Assembly: GCA_944324555.1 (NCBI GenBank)
Contig: CALUWU010000157.1
Span: forward strand, 1 to 39,939
Direction of reading: 5' to 3'
Length of the DNA stretch: 39,939 bases
Source of the DNA: an uncultured Desulfovibrio sp.
GTDB lineage: Bacteria > Desulfobacterota > Desulfovibrionia > Desulfovibrionales > Desulfovibrionaceae
Below, one piece after another: positions 1 to 10,023 of the stretch (position 1 is the first letter of the stretch; every line of letters begins with the position of its first letter). The translations under genes were made by a program, and so were the position numbers. Below the pieces are notes generated by a model. It was not told the DNA's origin. It was given only the letters and a program-made list of their open reading frames with translations, and made no database searches.

Positions 1-2641
<2,641 letters not shown>

Positions 2642-2785
2642 ATATTTTTTCCTTATTGTTATTGAGGGCTGAAGCTATGTCGCTAACTCTGGCAACATGC
2701 TGTTTTTGCTGCATATTTCATCGACGTTTCCAGAAACGGCCGGGGAATGTTTCCTACAGGATGTCCCGCGCATCGCCGGGGAGTG

Positions 2786-4048
2786 TCACTTTTCGACCTT
2801 TGCTGCGACGCTTGCAACGAGATTATGGACATTTTTGTCATTAACGAGCATTTTTTCAATCTTTTTAACAGCATGGATAACGGTGCTGTGATCCCTTCCA
2901 CCAAAGGCCCGCCCCAGTTCCGGGTAGGAAAGCCCGAGATTCCGGCGGCAGACATACATGGCGATCTGCCGGGCCAGCACCAGCCGGGGATGGCGTTTGT
3001 CACTTGCGAGATCGTCGGCATGCAGCCCGCACTGCCGGGCCACGGCCTCCATGATATCCCTGTAATCCTGACGGCGGGGAGCCGCGCCGCGCAGCAGAGT
3101 TTCCACATCCTGATCCGTCGGCGGCTGTTCCCGCAGGCGGCTCAGGGTGCGTAACCGGTACAGCGTCCCCTGAATGCGGCGGATGTGGGCGCAGTCGCCG
3201 GCAATGCACATCATGGCCGGCGCGGACAGAGGCAGACGCCATTCCCGGCACTGCCGCTGCACATAGCGCAGGCGCACGTCCGCATCAGGAGGCAGCAGCT
3301 CAAGCAGCAGTCCCGCTTCCAGACGGGTGCGCAGCGCCGGGGGAGCGGCCTCCAGACGCCGCAGCGAACCTGTAAGGGCCAGCGCCAGGCGCTTTCCCGT
3401 GCGGGCGGCAACATCCATGCAGGCTGTCAGCGCGCGGCAGCGCTGCCCGTTGTCCAGAATATCGTGCAGATCGTCGAGCAGCAGCGCGTCGTATCCCTGC
3501 CAGAACGTTCCCGGGGCGTCTTCCCAGGGAAAGCGGACATGTCCCTGCCGGGCAAGGCTGAACACGGCAACACGGGCTGTGGCGGCGCGCAGTTCCCGAT
3601 GCAGGGCATGCAGCAGATGGCTTTTGCCGGTTCCGGATTCTCCGTACAGGACAAGCAGCGGCGGGGCCGTGTCGGTGTGCAGCATGAGACGCGCGCCGGC
3701 GACGGCAAAGGCATTTTTGTCATTATACAGAAACGACTCGAAATCCTGTGTCGCGTCTCCGGCGGGCATGGCTTCCGCCGATGCCGCGGCGGCAGGCCTG
3801 CGCGGCAGACGTCTGCCCGGAAGACGGACGTCATAGCATATCCGCAGAGGCGCGCGTGCAAGCGCATGGCGCAGGGCCTGTTCAAAGCGTTCGCGGTAAG
3901 GGGCGAAGTAGGCGCCGAAGTAGGCATGGGGAAACACCACGCGCACGGCATCGTCTCCATCCTCGATGGCGATGCAGTCCAGCCAGGCCGGAGTTTCGTC
4001 AGAGTCGGCAAACAGCCGCAGGCTATGGCGCAGGGCATCTTTCAGCAT
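2786..4048 (-). CDS. dnaA: Chromosomal replication initiator DnaA (divergent)
   Basis: DnaA is the AAA+ initiator that binds DnaA boxes and melts oriC. From ATG 4048 (MLKDALRHSLRLF) it has 420 residues, short for the family (usually 440-470). A compact domain I is followed by a short Ala/Pro linker, then AAA+ with Walker A GESGTGKS (the family norm is closer to GxxGxGKTHL) and Walker B LLLDDLHD. The C-terminal box-binding domain carries the signature FGGRDHSTVIHAVKKIEK. The start is uncertain: in-frame GTG 4084 and ATG 4075 lie upstream, and none has a strong SD. ATG 4048 was chosen because DnaA domain I normally starts within a few residues of the N-terminus. A second DnaA-like protein elsewhere in the genome cannot be excluded, but the dnaN-gyrB context supports this as the main initiator. 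Confidence 0.9.
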   Translation of the reverse strand: MLKDALRHSLRLFADSDETPAWLDCIAIEDGDDAVRVVFPHAYFGAYFAPYRERFEQALRHALARAPLRICYDVRLPGRRLPRRPAAAASAEAMPAGDATQDFESFLYNDKNAFAVAGARLMLHTDTAPPLLVLYGESGTGKSHLLHALHRELRAATARVAVFSLARQGHVRFPWEDAPGTFWQGYDALLLDDLHDILDNGQRCRALTACMDVAARTGKRLALALTGSLRRLEAAPPALRTRLEAGLLLELLPPDADVRLRYVQRQCREWRLPLSAPAMMCIAGDCAHIRRIQGTLYRLRTLSRLREQPPTDQDVETLLRGAAPRRQDYRDIMEAVARQCGLHADDLASDKRHPRLVLARQIAMYVCRRNLGLSYPELGRAFGGRDHSTVIHAVKKIEKMLVNDKNVHNLVASVAAKVEK

Positions 4049-4144
4049 GGTTTTCAAGCTTCGGCACTGCCGCATGTCTTCCACCGCGTGCGGGCAGGAG
4101 GGCTGCCGTTCAAAACGGCGAATTGCAGTACGCGCAAGCGGCTT

Positions 4145-4173
4145 TTTATGCCATAAAATGCCTGATTAAACAA
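4145..4173 (-). promoter_or_regulatory. Possible sigma-70 promoter for dnaA
   Basis: On the minus strand TTGTTT (4173-4168), a 17-base spacer and CATAAA (4150-4145) give a weak but correctly spaced sigma-70 pattern, 70-100 bases before the candidate dnaA starts. The leader contains a small perfect hairpin, GCCGTT-CAA-AACGGC (4105-4119). The whole 4049-4317 gap between dnaA and the peptidase contains no TTATCCACA-type DnaA box that I can see. Confidence 0.35.
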
Positions 4174-4317
4174 GTCTAGAAAAGTCCGGTTCCGGGCATC
4201 GGGGATTCCGCTCCTTCTGGACAAAGTGCGGCCCCTCGGGATAAAGGAGCAAATACTCCGAGCAAACATCATGACGGCACCGCCCCGGCGGACGCCGTGA
4301 GGTCTTTTCGACGTTCC

Positions 4318-5760
4318 ATGAAAAAATTGTTTTTTCTTTTCTTGCTGGTCGCGGTTCTTGCCGCCGTCTGGACAGGAAGACCCGGACGCGATCCCGGCGT
4401 GGCGCTGTCGCCGGCTCTGGACGCTCCCTCCGGCGAAGTCCCTGCCGTGGCGGAACAGCCCGGGGATGCGCCGCTGAGCGAACCCGAAAGCAGAACGGCT
4501 CCCGACGAGAGCGTTCAGGAAGCCGGAGAGGCTCCGCAGGACCCTCACAGCGCGGATGAAGAACCCCGGCAGGCGCCGGAAGCCGTGTCCGAAAAAGCGG
4601 CGACAACTCAGATCGTGACGCCGGAAGGCGATACCGTGCGCAAGGGAACCGTGGAACGCGGCGATACCGTGGGCGGTCTGCTGGGCAGCGTCGGCACCGG
4701 CGAGACGCAGCATTATCTGCGGGCGGCGCGGCAGGTTTTTTCCCTGCGCAAGTTTCGGGCCGGACAGGCTTACGTGGTTGTCACCGACGCCGCTACGGGG
4801 CGTGTCAAGCGCTTTGAGTACGAGATTGACGACCGTAAGCGGCTGGTGGTGGAAGGTTTGGACGATCCGGTTGCCCGGCTGGAAAATATCGCCTACGAAA
4901 CGCGGCTCTGCTTTGTGGAAGGCGTCATTGCCAGCGATTTGTTCAGCGCCGTTGCCGACATGGGAGAAGGCCCGCAGCTGGCCCTGAGAATTGCCAATCT
5001 CTTTGCCGCGGAAATCAACTTCATCCGTGATTTGCAGGAAGGCGACAGCTTCCGCGTGCTGGTGGAAAAGCTGTACCGGGAAGGCGAGTACAAGGGCTAC
5101 GGCAAGGTGCTGGCCGCTGCCTTCACCAACAGGGGCAAGACCTTTGAAGCCTTCCTCTTCCGGGACGGCAGCGGGCGTGAAGGACATTTCTACAATGCCG
5201 CCGGCGAGAGTCTGCGCAAGACCCTGTTGCAGGCTCCGCTGCCCATTACCCGCGTGACGTCCCGCTTTACCAACAGCCGCAAGCATCCCATTCTGGGCTA
5301 CAGCCGCCCGCATCTCGGCGTCGATTACGGCGCGCCCACGGGCACGCCCGTCATGGCCGTGGGCAGCGGCAAGGTGCTCAAGGCCGGGCGCGCCGGCGGT
5401 TTCGGCAATCAGATTATCGTCCGGCATCATCAGAATCTGGAATCCATGTACAACCATCTTTCCGGCTATGCCCGGGGCATCCGCAGCGGCGTCAGCGTGC
5501 GGCAGGGACAGGTCATCGGTTATGTGGGCAGCACCGGGCTTTCCACCGGGCCGCATCTGGATTTCCGCATCAAGCAGAACGGCAAGTTCATTGATCCCAC
5601 CAAGGCCGTGAATCCGCGCGCGCCGGGTGTGTCCCGCCGGAAGGCAAAGGAGTTTGCCGCCGTCGTGGCCGAGTATCGCGCCTATATGAGCGGGGCAAAA
5701 GAGCTGAGCGCCTACAAGACGGACGAGGAGCTGGAAGAACACGACAGCGAAGGTCAGTAA
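4318..5760 (+). CDS. M23 family metallopeptidase (MepM/OapA-like cell-wall endopeptidase)
   Basis: A predicted secreted or membrane-anchored peptidoglycan endopeptidase of 480 residues. ATG 4318 gives MKKLFFLFLLVAVLAAV, a clean signal peptide/anchor; GTG 4297 would add seven residues. A low-complexity acidic/Pro stretch (about 30-105) precedes an OapA/Csd3-like middle region and the M23 domain (about 320-430). Zinc and catalytic residues are seen as H332-x3-D336 (HLGVDYGAPTGTPV), H380 (YNHLSGY) and H413 in GPHLDF. In classical LytM proteins the last motif is HxH, with the second His binding zinc; here it is D415. Some family members are known with HLDF/HLDY, so activity is not excluded. The gene is divergent from dnaA and ends before a strong terminator. 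Family membership is certain; the exact bond cleaved is not. Confidence 0.92.
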   Translation: MKKLFFLFLLVAVLAAVWTGRPGRDPGVALSPALDAPSGEVPAVAEQPGDAPLSEPESRTAPDESVQEAGEAPQDPHSADEEPRQAPEAVSEKAATTQIVTPEGDTVRKGTVERGDTVGGLLGSVGTGETQHYLRAARQVFSLRKFRAGQAYVVVTDAATGRVKRFEYEIDDRKRLVVEGLDDPVARLENIAYETRLCFVEGVIASDLFSAVADMGEGPQLALRIANLFAAEINFIRDLQEGDSFRVLVEKLYREGEYKGYGKVLAAAFTNRGKTFEAFLFRDGSGREGHFYNAAGESLRKTLLQAPLPITRVTSRFTNSRKHPILGYSRPHLGVDYGAPTGTPVMAVGSGKVLKAGRAGGFGNQIIVRHHQNLESMYNHLSGYARGIRSGVSVRQGQVIGYVGSTGLSTGPHLDFRIKQNGKFIDPTKAVNPRAPGVSRRKAKEFAAVVAEYRAYMSGAKELSAYKTDEELEEHDSEGQ

Positions 5761-5786
5761 GGCTTTTTGCGGCAACAGCAGACAGA

Positions 5787-5823
5787 ACGGGACGCCTTCC
5801 GGGAGGAAGGCGTCCCGTTTTTG
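5787..5823 (+). terminator. Rho-independent terminator of the M23 peptidase gene
   Basis: A perfect 14-bp stem (5787-5800 with 5805-5818), loop GGGA and a following T-run (5818-5822), 27 bases after the stop codon. Confidence 0.9.
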
Positions 5824-5860
5824 CGTCGCGCACATGGAGCCATTTCAGGGGCTGGACTCA

Positions 5861-5947
5861 TTGAGGGGGAAGGAACCCCTTTTGCTTGCGGCAAAAAGGG
5901 GTTCCTTCCCCCTCAAACTCCCCCATCTTCCCCAAAACCCGCGCGCT
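5861..5947. repeat. Family A hairpin repeat, copy A1
   Basis: A perfect 23-bp inverted repeat (5861-5883 with 5894-5916, arm starting TTGAGGGGGAAGGAACCCC) with a 10-base loop GCTTGCGGCA, followed by the family tail (5917-5947). It differs by one base from A5 (33047-33133) and by one from the reverse complement of A6 (34934-35019). No T-run follows the stem. The rest of 5948-6053 shows nothing recognisable. Confidence 0.9.
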
Positions 5948-6053
5948 GTTCTGACAAGTCAGGATAGACTTTTTTCGTAATATGTAGTGATATTTTATTC
6001 TTTTGCATGTTATCCCGCAGGGAAACAGCTCTTGATAATGAGTCCTGACCCTG

Positions 6054-6198
6054 GAGCATGTTAGCTTTGAAAAAGGTAAGATGCGAGGCGGCGGGACAGC
6101 GCCGCCCGGCCCAACGTGAGCGGAAAAACCGCGCTTTTTCTGCGAAATGACAGGCCGTATGGTTTGGAACGCGCAGCCTTTCAAACTGAAATTGCTCT
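6054..6198 (-). repeat. Family B MITE-like repeat, copy B1
   Basis: A 145-base element with imperfect inverted ends (GAGCATGTTAGCTTTGAAA on the left; the right end read inward is AGAGCAATTTCAGTTTGAAA). Its reverse complement matches B2 (18590-18702) over the core CGGCCTGTC...TTTTTCCGCTC...GGGCCGGGCGGC...CCGCCGCCTCGC, and matches B3 (33168-33274) over its first two thirds. It carries no reading frame of its own. Confidence 0.75.
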
Positions 6199-6250
6199 GG
6201 GGATCGAACGCTTTGATCATACGTCCGGCGGACGCGAAATGCGGACGCCT

Positions 6251-6296
6251 AGGCCCGCGCGGGACGGAACGTCGTTTTTCCGTCCCGCGCGGGCCT
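6251..6296. other. Strong hairpin upstream of the Fic-like gene
   Basis: A 19-bp perfect stem (6251-6269 with 6278-6296) with an 8-base loop, GC-rich, ending about 75 bases before the ATG at 6372. No T-run follows, so it is not a canonical terminator for rightward transcription. It could be a leader structure or a third type of repeat. Confidence 0.6.
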
Positions 6297-6371
6297 CGTC
6301 ATATTGTCCCGGCGCCACCGCTGGGGAATCCCGTGTCCGACGGCTGTCCCGACCCGGAAAGGAGAATACGC

Positions 6372-7157
6372 ATGATAACCGCGATGAAAGAAAACTTGAA
6401 CGGAATGTTTTGGGATGAAGGAAAGATGGCGCTCCCGATTCCGCATGCGGGAACGACGGAGAACGCCGTTCGCATTTTCAGGGAAAATATCCCCGTCATC
6501 ACATGGCATTTTATGGCGGTATTCGAACAAATTCCCGCAACGCTGCCGCAGACGGAGGCCCTTTTGAAGGGGCGGGCCGCGGACGGGATAAGCGACGAGC
6601 AGGCCGCGCAGATACGCCATTATGGCGACGGCGCTGCAAGACTGGCGGCGTTGTTGCAGGACGGCGCTTTCGCCCTGAATCAGGACACCGCGAGCGCGTT
6701 GCATGAGCTTGTCGGCAAGGAAGACGCCCTGACGTGGGGAGCGTTCAGAACTTCCGATCTCTTTATCAACGGCGTCGGCTATGTTCCGCCGCGCTTTTCG
6801 GAATTGAGCGCGATAGCGCGAAAGGGGTTTTCTTTTTTGACGGGGCTTTCGGAGCCGAAGACGGCCGCGATTGCCGCCTTTCTTTTTATGGCGCGATCCC
6901 AGTTTTTCCATGACGCCAACAAGCGCGCGGCGTCTCTCATGATGAACGGCCTGCTGATGCGGTATGGATACTATCCCATAACGACGCCGCAGGAAGACGC
7001 GGAAGAGTTTCACGGCAGGCTGACCGCCTTTTATGAGACGGGAGACGCCGTCGGCATGATGGAATTTTTTGCGCGGACAGTTGAAAACGTCGTTTCCTCG
7101 TACGAGGGGCGCGCGCCGGAACGGCAGGAATCCGGCCGGCCGGCGTCGTGTCGGTAA
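6372..7157 (+). CDS. Fic/DOC-family protein with degenerate catalytic motif
   Basis: A 261-residue protein. ATG 6372 was chosen because AAGGAGAA lies eight bases upstream; longer versions would read through repeat B1. Fic enzymes transfer AMP or related groups to protein hydroxyls through the motif HPFx(D/E)GN(G/K)R. Here the aligned stretch is Q177-F-F-H-D-A-N-K-R185, so the catalytic His is Gln and the anion-hole Gly is Ala, while the Asn-Lys-Arg part is kept. The following AASLMMNGLLMRYGY matches the Fic helix. From memory, a subfamily with QFF(Y/F)DGNKR exists, so this may be a lineage trait rather than decay. No recognisable antitoxin gene sits next to it. Its activity and target are unknown. 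Confidence 0.75.
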   Translation: MITAMKENLNGMFWDEGKMALPIPHAGTTENAVRIFRENIPVITWHFMAVFEQIPATLPQTEALLKGRAADGISDEQAAQIRHYGDGAARLAALLQDGAFALNQDTASALHELVGKEDALTWGAFRTSDLFINGVGYVPPRFSELSAIARKGFSFLTGLSEPKTAAIAAFLFMARSQFFHDANKRAASLMMNGLLMRYGYYPITTPQEDAEEFHGRLTAFYETGDAVGMMEFFARTVENVVSSYEGRAPERQESGRPASCR

Positions 7158-7227
7158 ACATGGCCGCTTGCGAGGCGGAGTTCGCGCTCGTAGGTCTGGA
7201 AGGAGGAGGGCGCGTCATTTTGAGCAT

Positions 7228-7270
7228 TTTTAGAGCGTTTCATCTTTTTCAAAGGTGAAACGCTCTAAAA
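7228..7270. repeat. Short inverted repeat resembling family B ends
   Basis: A perfect 15-bp stem (7228-7242 with 7256-7270), TTTTAGAGCGTTTCA and its complement, around a 13-base loop containing TTTTTCAAAGG. The AGAGCG and CTTTTTCAAAG elements are those of the two ends of family B, so this may be an internally deleted derivative. It lies between convergent genes. The rest of 7271-7446 holds no gene. A TGCCTGACGC/GCGTCAGGCA hairpin straddles the stop codon of the next minus-strand gene. Confidence 0.6.
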
Positions 7271-7446
7271 TTATCTCAGAAGGGTTATTATGAAAACTTT
7301 TTGAAGAAGCCGCAGACCGGACAGCGTCTTTTTCAGCAACGGATTTTTATAGGACCTGCGAGGGGAAGCGCGTTTCCGGGCGGCGCGCGGAGAAGCGGCC
7401 GCGCCGGCGGGCGGCCGGCGCGGGAGCGCCCCTGCCTGACGCGGCG

Positions 7447-8238
7447 TCAGGCAAAAAGGTGGAGCGCGTTGCTCATGAGTTCTTCCATGCGGCTGTCCGA
7501 AAGGCCGGATTTTTCCTGAAAGCGGCGGAATTCCTTTTCCGGGGAGTAGAGCGGCCAGTCGGTGCCGAAAAGAAGGCGTTCGCGGGGGAAGTGCCCGAGC
7601 AGGGCCTTGAGGAGCTCCGGCGAGACAAAGGGGCTGGTACTGGAGGTGTCGCACCAGAGGTTGTCGCTCGGGGGCAGGCCTTCAAGGACGTGTTCCCACA
7701 TGCGGTAGCCGCCGAAATGGGCCGCCACAAAGGTCAGGCGAGGAAAGGTCGCGGCAAGTCTGGCGACCATGTACGGCGTGGAGGGGCGGCTTTCCAGCGG
7801 CCCTTCCGAACCGATGTGCATGAGAATGATGAAGCGTTCCTGACAGGCGTCGAGAATGGGCAGAAGGCGGGGATCGTCGAGACGGAAGCCCTGAAAGTCG
7901 GGATGGAGCTTTATGCCGCGTATGCCGTTCCGTTCCAGGCGATCAAGTTCCTCGCCCCAGCGGGCATACGCTGGATGAAAGGTGCCGAAGGCAAGGACGT
8001 GCTCGGGGTGGGAGCGTTGCAGCTCCATGGCGTAATTGTTGGCCGGAATGACCTGCGAAGGCGCGGTGGCCGCGCAGAGCAGCACTGTTTTTTCTATGCC
8101 GACGGCGCTTTCCTGTTCCAGCAGGTGGCCGATGGTGCCGTCCCCTTCGCAGGCGAGGCCGTAGGCGCTGTTGAGATGGGCTACGGCCTTGCTGGCGATC
8201 TTGGGATGAAAGGCGTGGGTATGAACGTCGAAAAGCAT
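7447..8238 (-). CDS. Amidohydrolase family protein (Amidohydro_2 type)
   Basis: A TIM-barrel metal-dependent hydrolase of 263 residues. Visible metal-site motifs: N-terminal FDVHTHAFH (HxH), KLHPDFQGF, a central LMHIGSEG, VAAHFGG and the terminal Asp in LFGTDWPLYSP. This set is typical of the Amidohydro_2 (COG2159) group, whose members hydrolyse or decarboxylate varied small substrates, so the substrate cannot be named. Its ATG lies one base after the stop codon of the dehydrogenase gene, so the two are translated from one message and may act in one catabolic step series. Confidence 0.88.
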   Translation of the reverse strand: MLFDVHTHAFHPKIASKAVAHLNSAYGLACEGDGTIGHLLEQESAVGIEKTVLLCAATAPSQVIPANNYAMELQRSHPEHVLAFGTFHPAYARWGEELDRLERNGIRGIKLHPDFQGFRLDDPRLLPILDACQERFIILMHIGSEGPLESRPSTPYMVARLAATFPRLTFVAAHFGGYRMWEHVLEGLPPSDNLWCDTSSTSPFVSPELLKALLGHFPRERLLFGTDWPLYSPEKEFRRFQEKSGLSDSRMEELMSNALHLFA

Positions 8239-8239
8239 A

Positions 8240-9211
8240 TCAGGCTTTGCCTACGCCGTTGACGACGTTGATGGGAGTGCCGTCGCGCCAGCGGCGAATA
8301 TTTTCCGCCATGAGATTGATGATATTCTGCCGGGAACGCACCGAAGCCCACGCCATGTGGGGCGTTATGAGCGTGTTGGGGGCGGTCAGCAGCGGATTGG
8401 AGGCGGAGGGCGGTTCCTTGACGAGCACGTCGACGCCGAGGCCGCCGAGCTTGCCGCTCTTGAGGGCGCGCGCCACGTCCGCTTCGTTGAGCAGGGAGCC
8501 GCGGGCGGTATTGAGCAGCAGCGCGCCGGATTTCATGCGGGCGATGGTTTCCTTGTTGATGAGGCCGTGCGTCGTTTCGGTAAGCGGGCAGTGAAGGGAA
8601 ATGACGTCGGCCCGGGCAAGGAGCTGCTCCAGCGTCGCAAAGGAGAAATTGCGGTACTGGGGAGGATTGCGGGGGCTGCGGGTGTGCGCCAGCACGGTCA
8701 TGCCGAAGGCGCTGGCCAGCTCGCCCACGCGGCGGCCTATGGCGCCGAAACCGATGATGCCGATGGTCAGGCCGGTAAGGTGCACCGGCGCGGTTTTCCA
8801 GAAGCACCACTGGCCGCTGGCCTGCCATTGCCCTTCCTTGACGTAGCGGCTGTGCTCGCTGGCGTGGCGGCAAAGTTCCAGCAGCAGGGAAAAGGTATGC
8901 TGGGCGACGTCGTCCACGCCGTAGGCGACGACGTTGCACACGGGGATACCGCGTTCGGCGCAGGCCGCGACGTCGACGACGTCGTACCCGGTCGCGAGCG
9001 TGCCGATGAATTTGACGTCGGGAAGTTCCTTGAGATTCGTCTTTCGCAGCGGCGTCTTGTTGAGAAGAACCACATCGGCTCCGGCCGCATGGTCGCGCAG
9101 TTCCGTCGGGCTGGTCGCGTCGTGAACGACCGTTTCGCCGAGGGCGGAGATCGGCGACCAGTCCACATCGCCGGGATTGAGCACCTTGCCGTCCAGAATG
9201 GCTATTTTCAT
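8240..9211 (-). CDS. D-2-hydroxyacid dehydrogenase (glycerate dehydrogenase/hydroxypyruvate reductase-like)
   Basis: An NAD(P)-dependent oxidoreductase of 323 residues. The Rossmann motif GIIGFGAIGRR sits in the middle; the catalytic Arg is in NTARGSLL, the Glu in LVKEPP and the His in ITPHMAWAS. The substrate loop LATGYDVVD and the phrase VVAYGVDDVAQHTF are like hydroxypyruvate/glyoxylate reductases of this superfamily. Its start lies about 80 bases after the pal terminator, so it heads its own unit with the amidohydrolase gene. The fold and mechanism are clear; the precise 2-oxoacid is not. Confidence 0.9.
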   Translation of the reverse strand: MKIAILDGKVLNPGDVDWSPISALGETVVHDATSPTELRDHAAGADVVLLNKTPLRKTNLKELPDVKFIGTLATGYDVVDVAACAERGIPVCNVVAYGVDDVAQHTFSLLLELCRHASEHSRYVKEGQWQASGQWCFWKTAPVHLTGLTIGIIGFGAIGRRVGELASAFGMTVLAHTRSPRNPPQYRNFSFATLEQLLARADVISLHCPLTETTHGLINKETIARMKSGALLLNTARGSLLNEADVARALKSGKLGGLGVDVLVKEPPSASNPLLTAPNTLITPHMAWASVRSRQNIINLMAENIRRWRDGTPINVVNGVGKA

Positions 9212-9293
9212 GGGGTAACTCGGTGGTAAAGGATGCAGGGAAACCCGTGTTTCTTGGTAGCCCAGCGCGTCTCATTTCGCAAGCGGCGGACGC

Positions 9294-9321
9294 AAAAAAA
9301 GGCCGCCCGGAGGCGGCCTTT
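9294..9321 (-). terminator. Rho-independent terminator after pal
   Basis: On the minus strand AAAGGCCGCC, loop TCCG, GGCGGCCTTT and then further Ts (9300-9294): a 10-bp perfect stem ending 21 bases after the pal stop. It closes the Tol-Pal operon. Confidence 0.88.
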
Positions 9322-9342
9322 GAAATCGGGCGTCAGAAACGA

Positions 9343-9813
9343 CTACTGGGCGATCACGCGGAAGTCGTCACGACGATTCTGGGACCACACGGCTTCGCCG
9401 GAGCCCTGCACCACGGGGTTTTCCTTGCCGTAGCTGATCATTTCAAGCTGGCTGGGATTCACGCCAAGGGTCACCATGTATTCGTAGGCGGCGCGGGCGC
9501 GACGTTCGCCAAGGGCAAGGTTGTATTCCTGAGTGCCGCGTTCGTCGCAGTTGCCTTCGATGCGGACGCGGATGCTGGGATACTGCTTCATCAGTTCGGC
9601 CTTGGTCTTCAGCACTTCCTTGTATTCGGGCTGAATATCGAACTTGTCGAAGGCAAAGAGCACGCGACCGTCGGTGATCTGCTGCACGGCGGCCTGCAGA
9701 GCGGGATCGACGCCCTGATCAGGGTTGGGATCGGCGGTAGCGGTTTTCTTGGAGCAGCCGAAGCCGGCGGCCAGAGCGAGAACCAGAGCCAGAATAAGAG
9801 CGTAGCGTTTCAT
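9343..9813 (-). CDS. pal: Peptidoglycan-associated lipoprotein Pal
   Basis: An outer-membrane lipoprotein of 156 residues that binds peptidoglycan and TolB. The ATG at 9813 follows AGGAGGA at ideal distance; longer in-frame starts lack an SD. The N-terminus is a lipoprotein signal ending LAAGFGC-SKK, with Gly rather than Ala/Ser at -3. The OmpA-like domain carries FAFDKFDIQPEYKEVL and GNCDERGTQEYNLALGERRA, the meso-DAP binding signature. Pal is last in the tol set and has its own spacing and terminators on both sides, so it may also be separately transcribed. Confidence 0.96.
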   Translation of the reverse strand: MKRYALILALVLALAAGFGCSKKTATADPNPDQGVDPALQAAVQQITDGRVLFAFDKFDIQPEYKEVLKTKAELMKQYPSIRVRIEGNCDERGTQEYNLALGERRARAAYEYMVTLGVNPSQLEMISYGKENPVVQGSGEAVWSQNRRDDFRVIAQ

Positions 9814-9956
9814 GATGTTCCTCCTGAGATCTCTCACGATAGGAGTTTGACTCTCCTATCCATGAGCAAGAAAAATATTGCTCACAGGGCGGATGGTATA
9901 TGGCCCGCCGATTTTGTCAAGATGCGGCGCGGGGCGCGAGCCTGCTTTTACGGCGC

Positions 9957-9997
9957 AAAAAGAGCGTTTTTCCTTCTTTTTTCTGGAAAAACGCTCT
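9957..9997 (-). terminator. Rho-independent terminator after tolB
   Basis: A 13-bp perfect stem, AGAGCGTTTTTCC (9961-9973) with 9985-9997, followed on the minus strand by TTTT (9960-9957). It lies between tolB and pal, so pal may depend on readthrough or on its own promoter. The AGAGCGTTT arm resembles the ends of repeat family B. Confidence 0.75.
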
Positions 9998-10023
9998 CTT
10001 AGACCGGTATTATTTTTTTTACG

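Noticed and set aside
5861..5947. Reading all family A hairpins as ordinary Rho-independent terminators
   Set aside because: The stems lack a T-run on either side, A1 lies behind an already complete terminator, A3 and A5 are upstream of genes, and a conserved non-T tail is present. A role in 3'-end protection remains possible.
6372..7157. A toxin-antitoxin module around the Fic-like gene
   Set aside because: No small partner frame with an SD or inhibitory motif is seen beside it, and the catalytic His is absent, so a classical Fic toxin pair is not supported.
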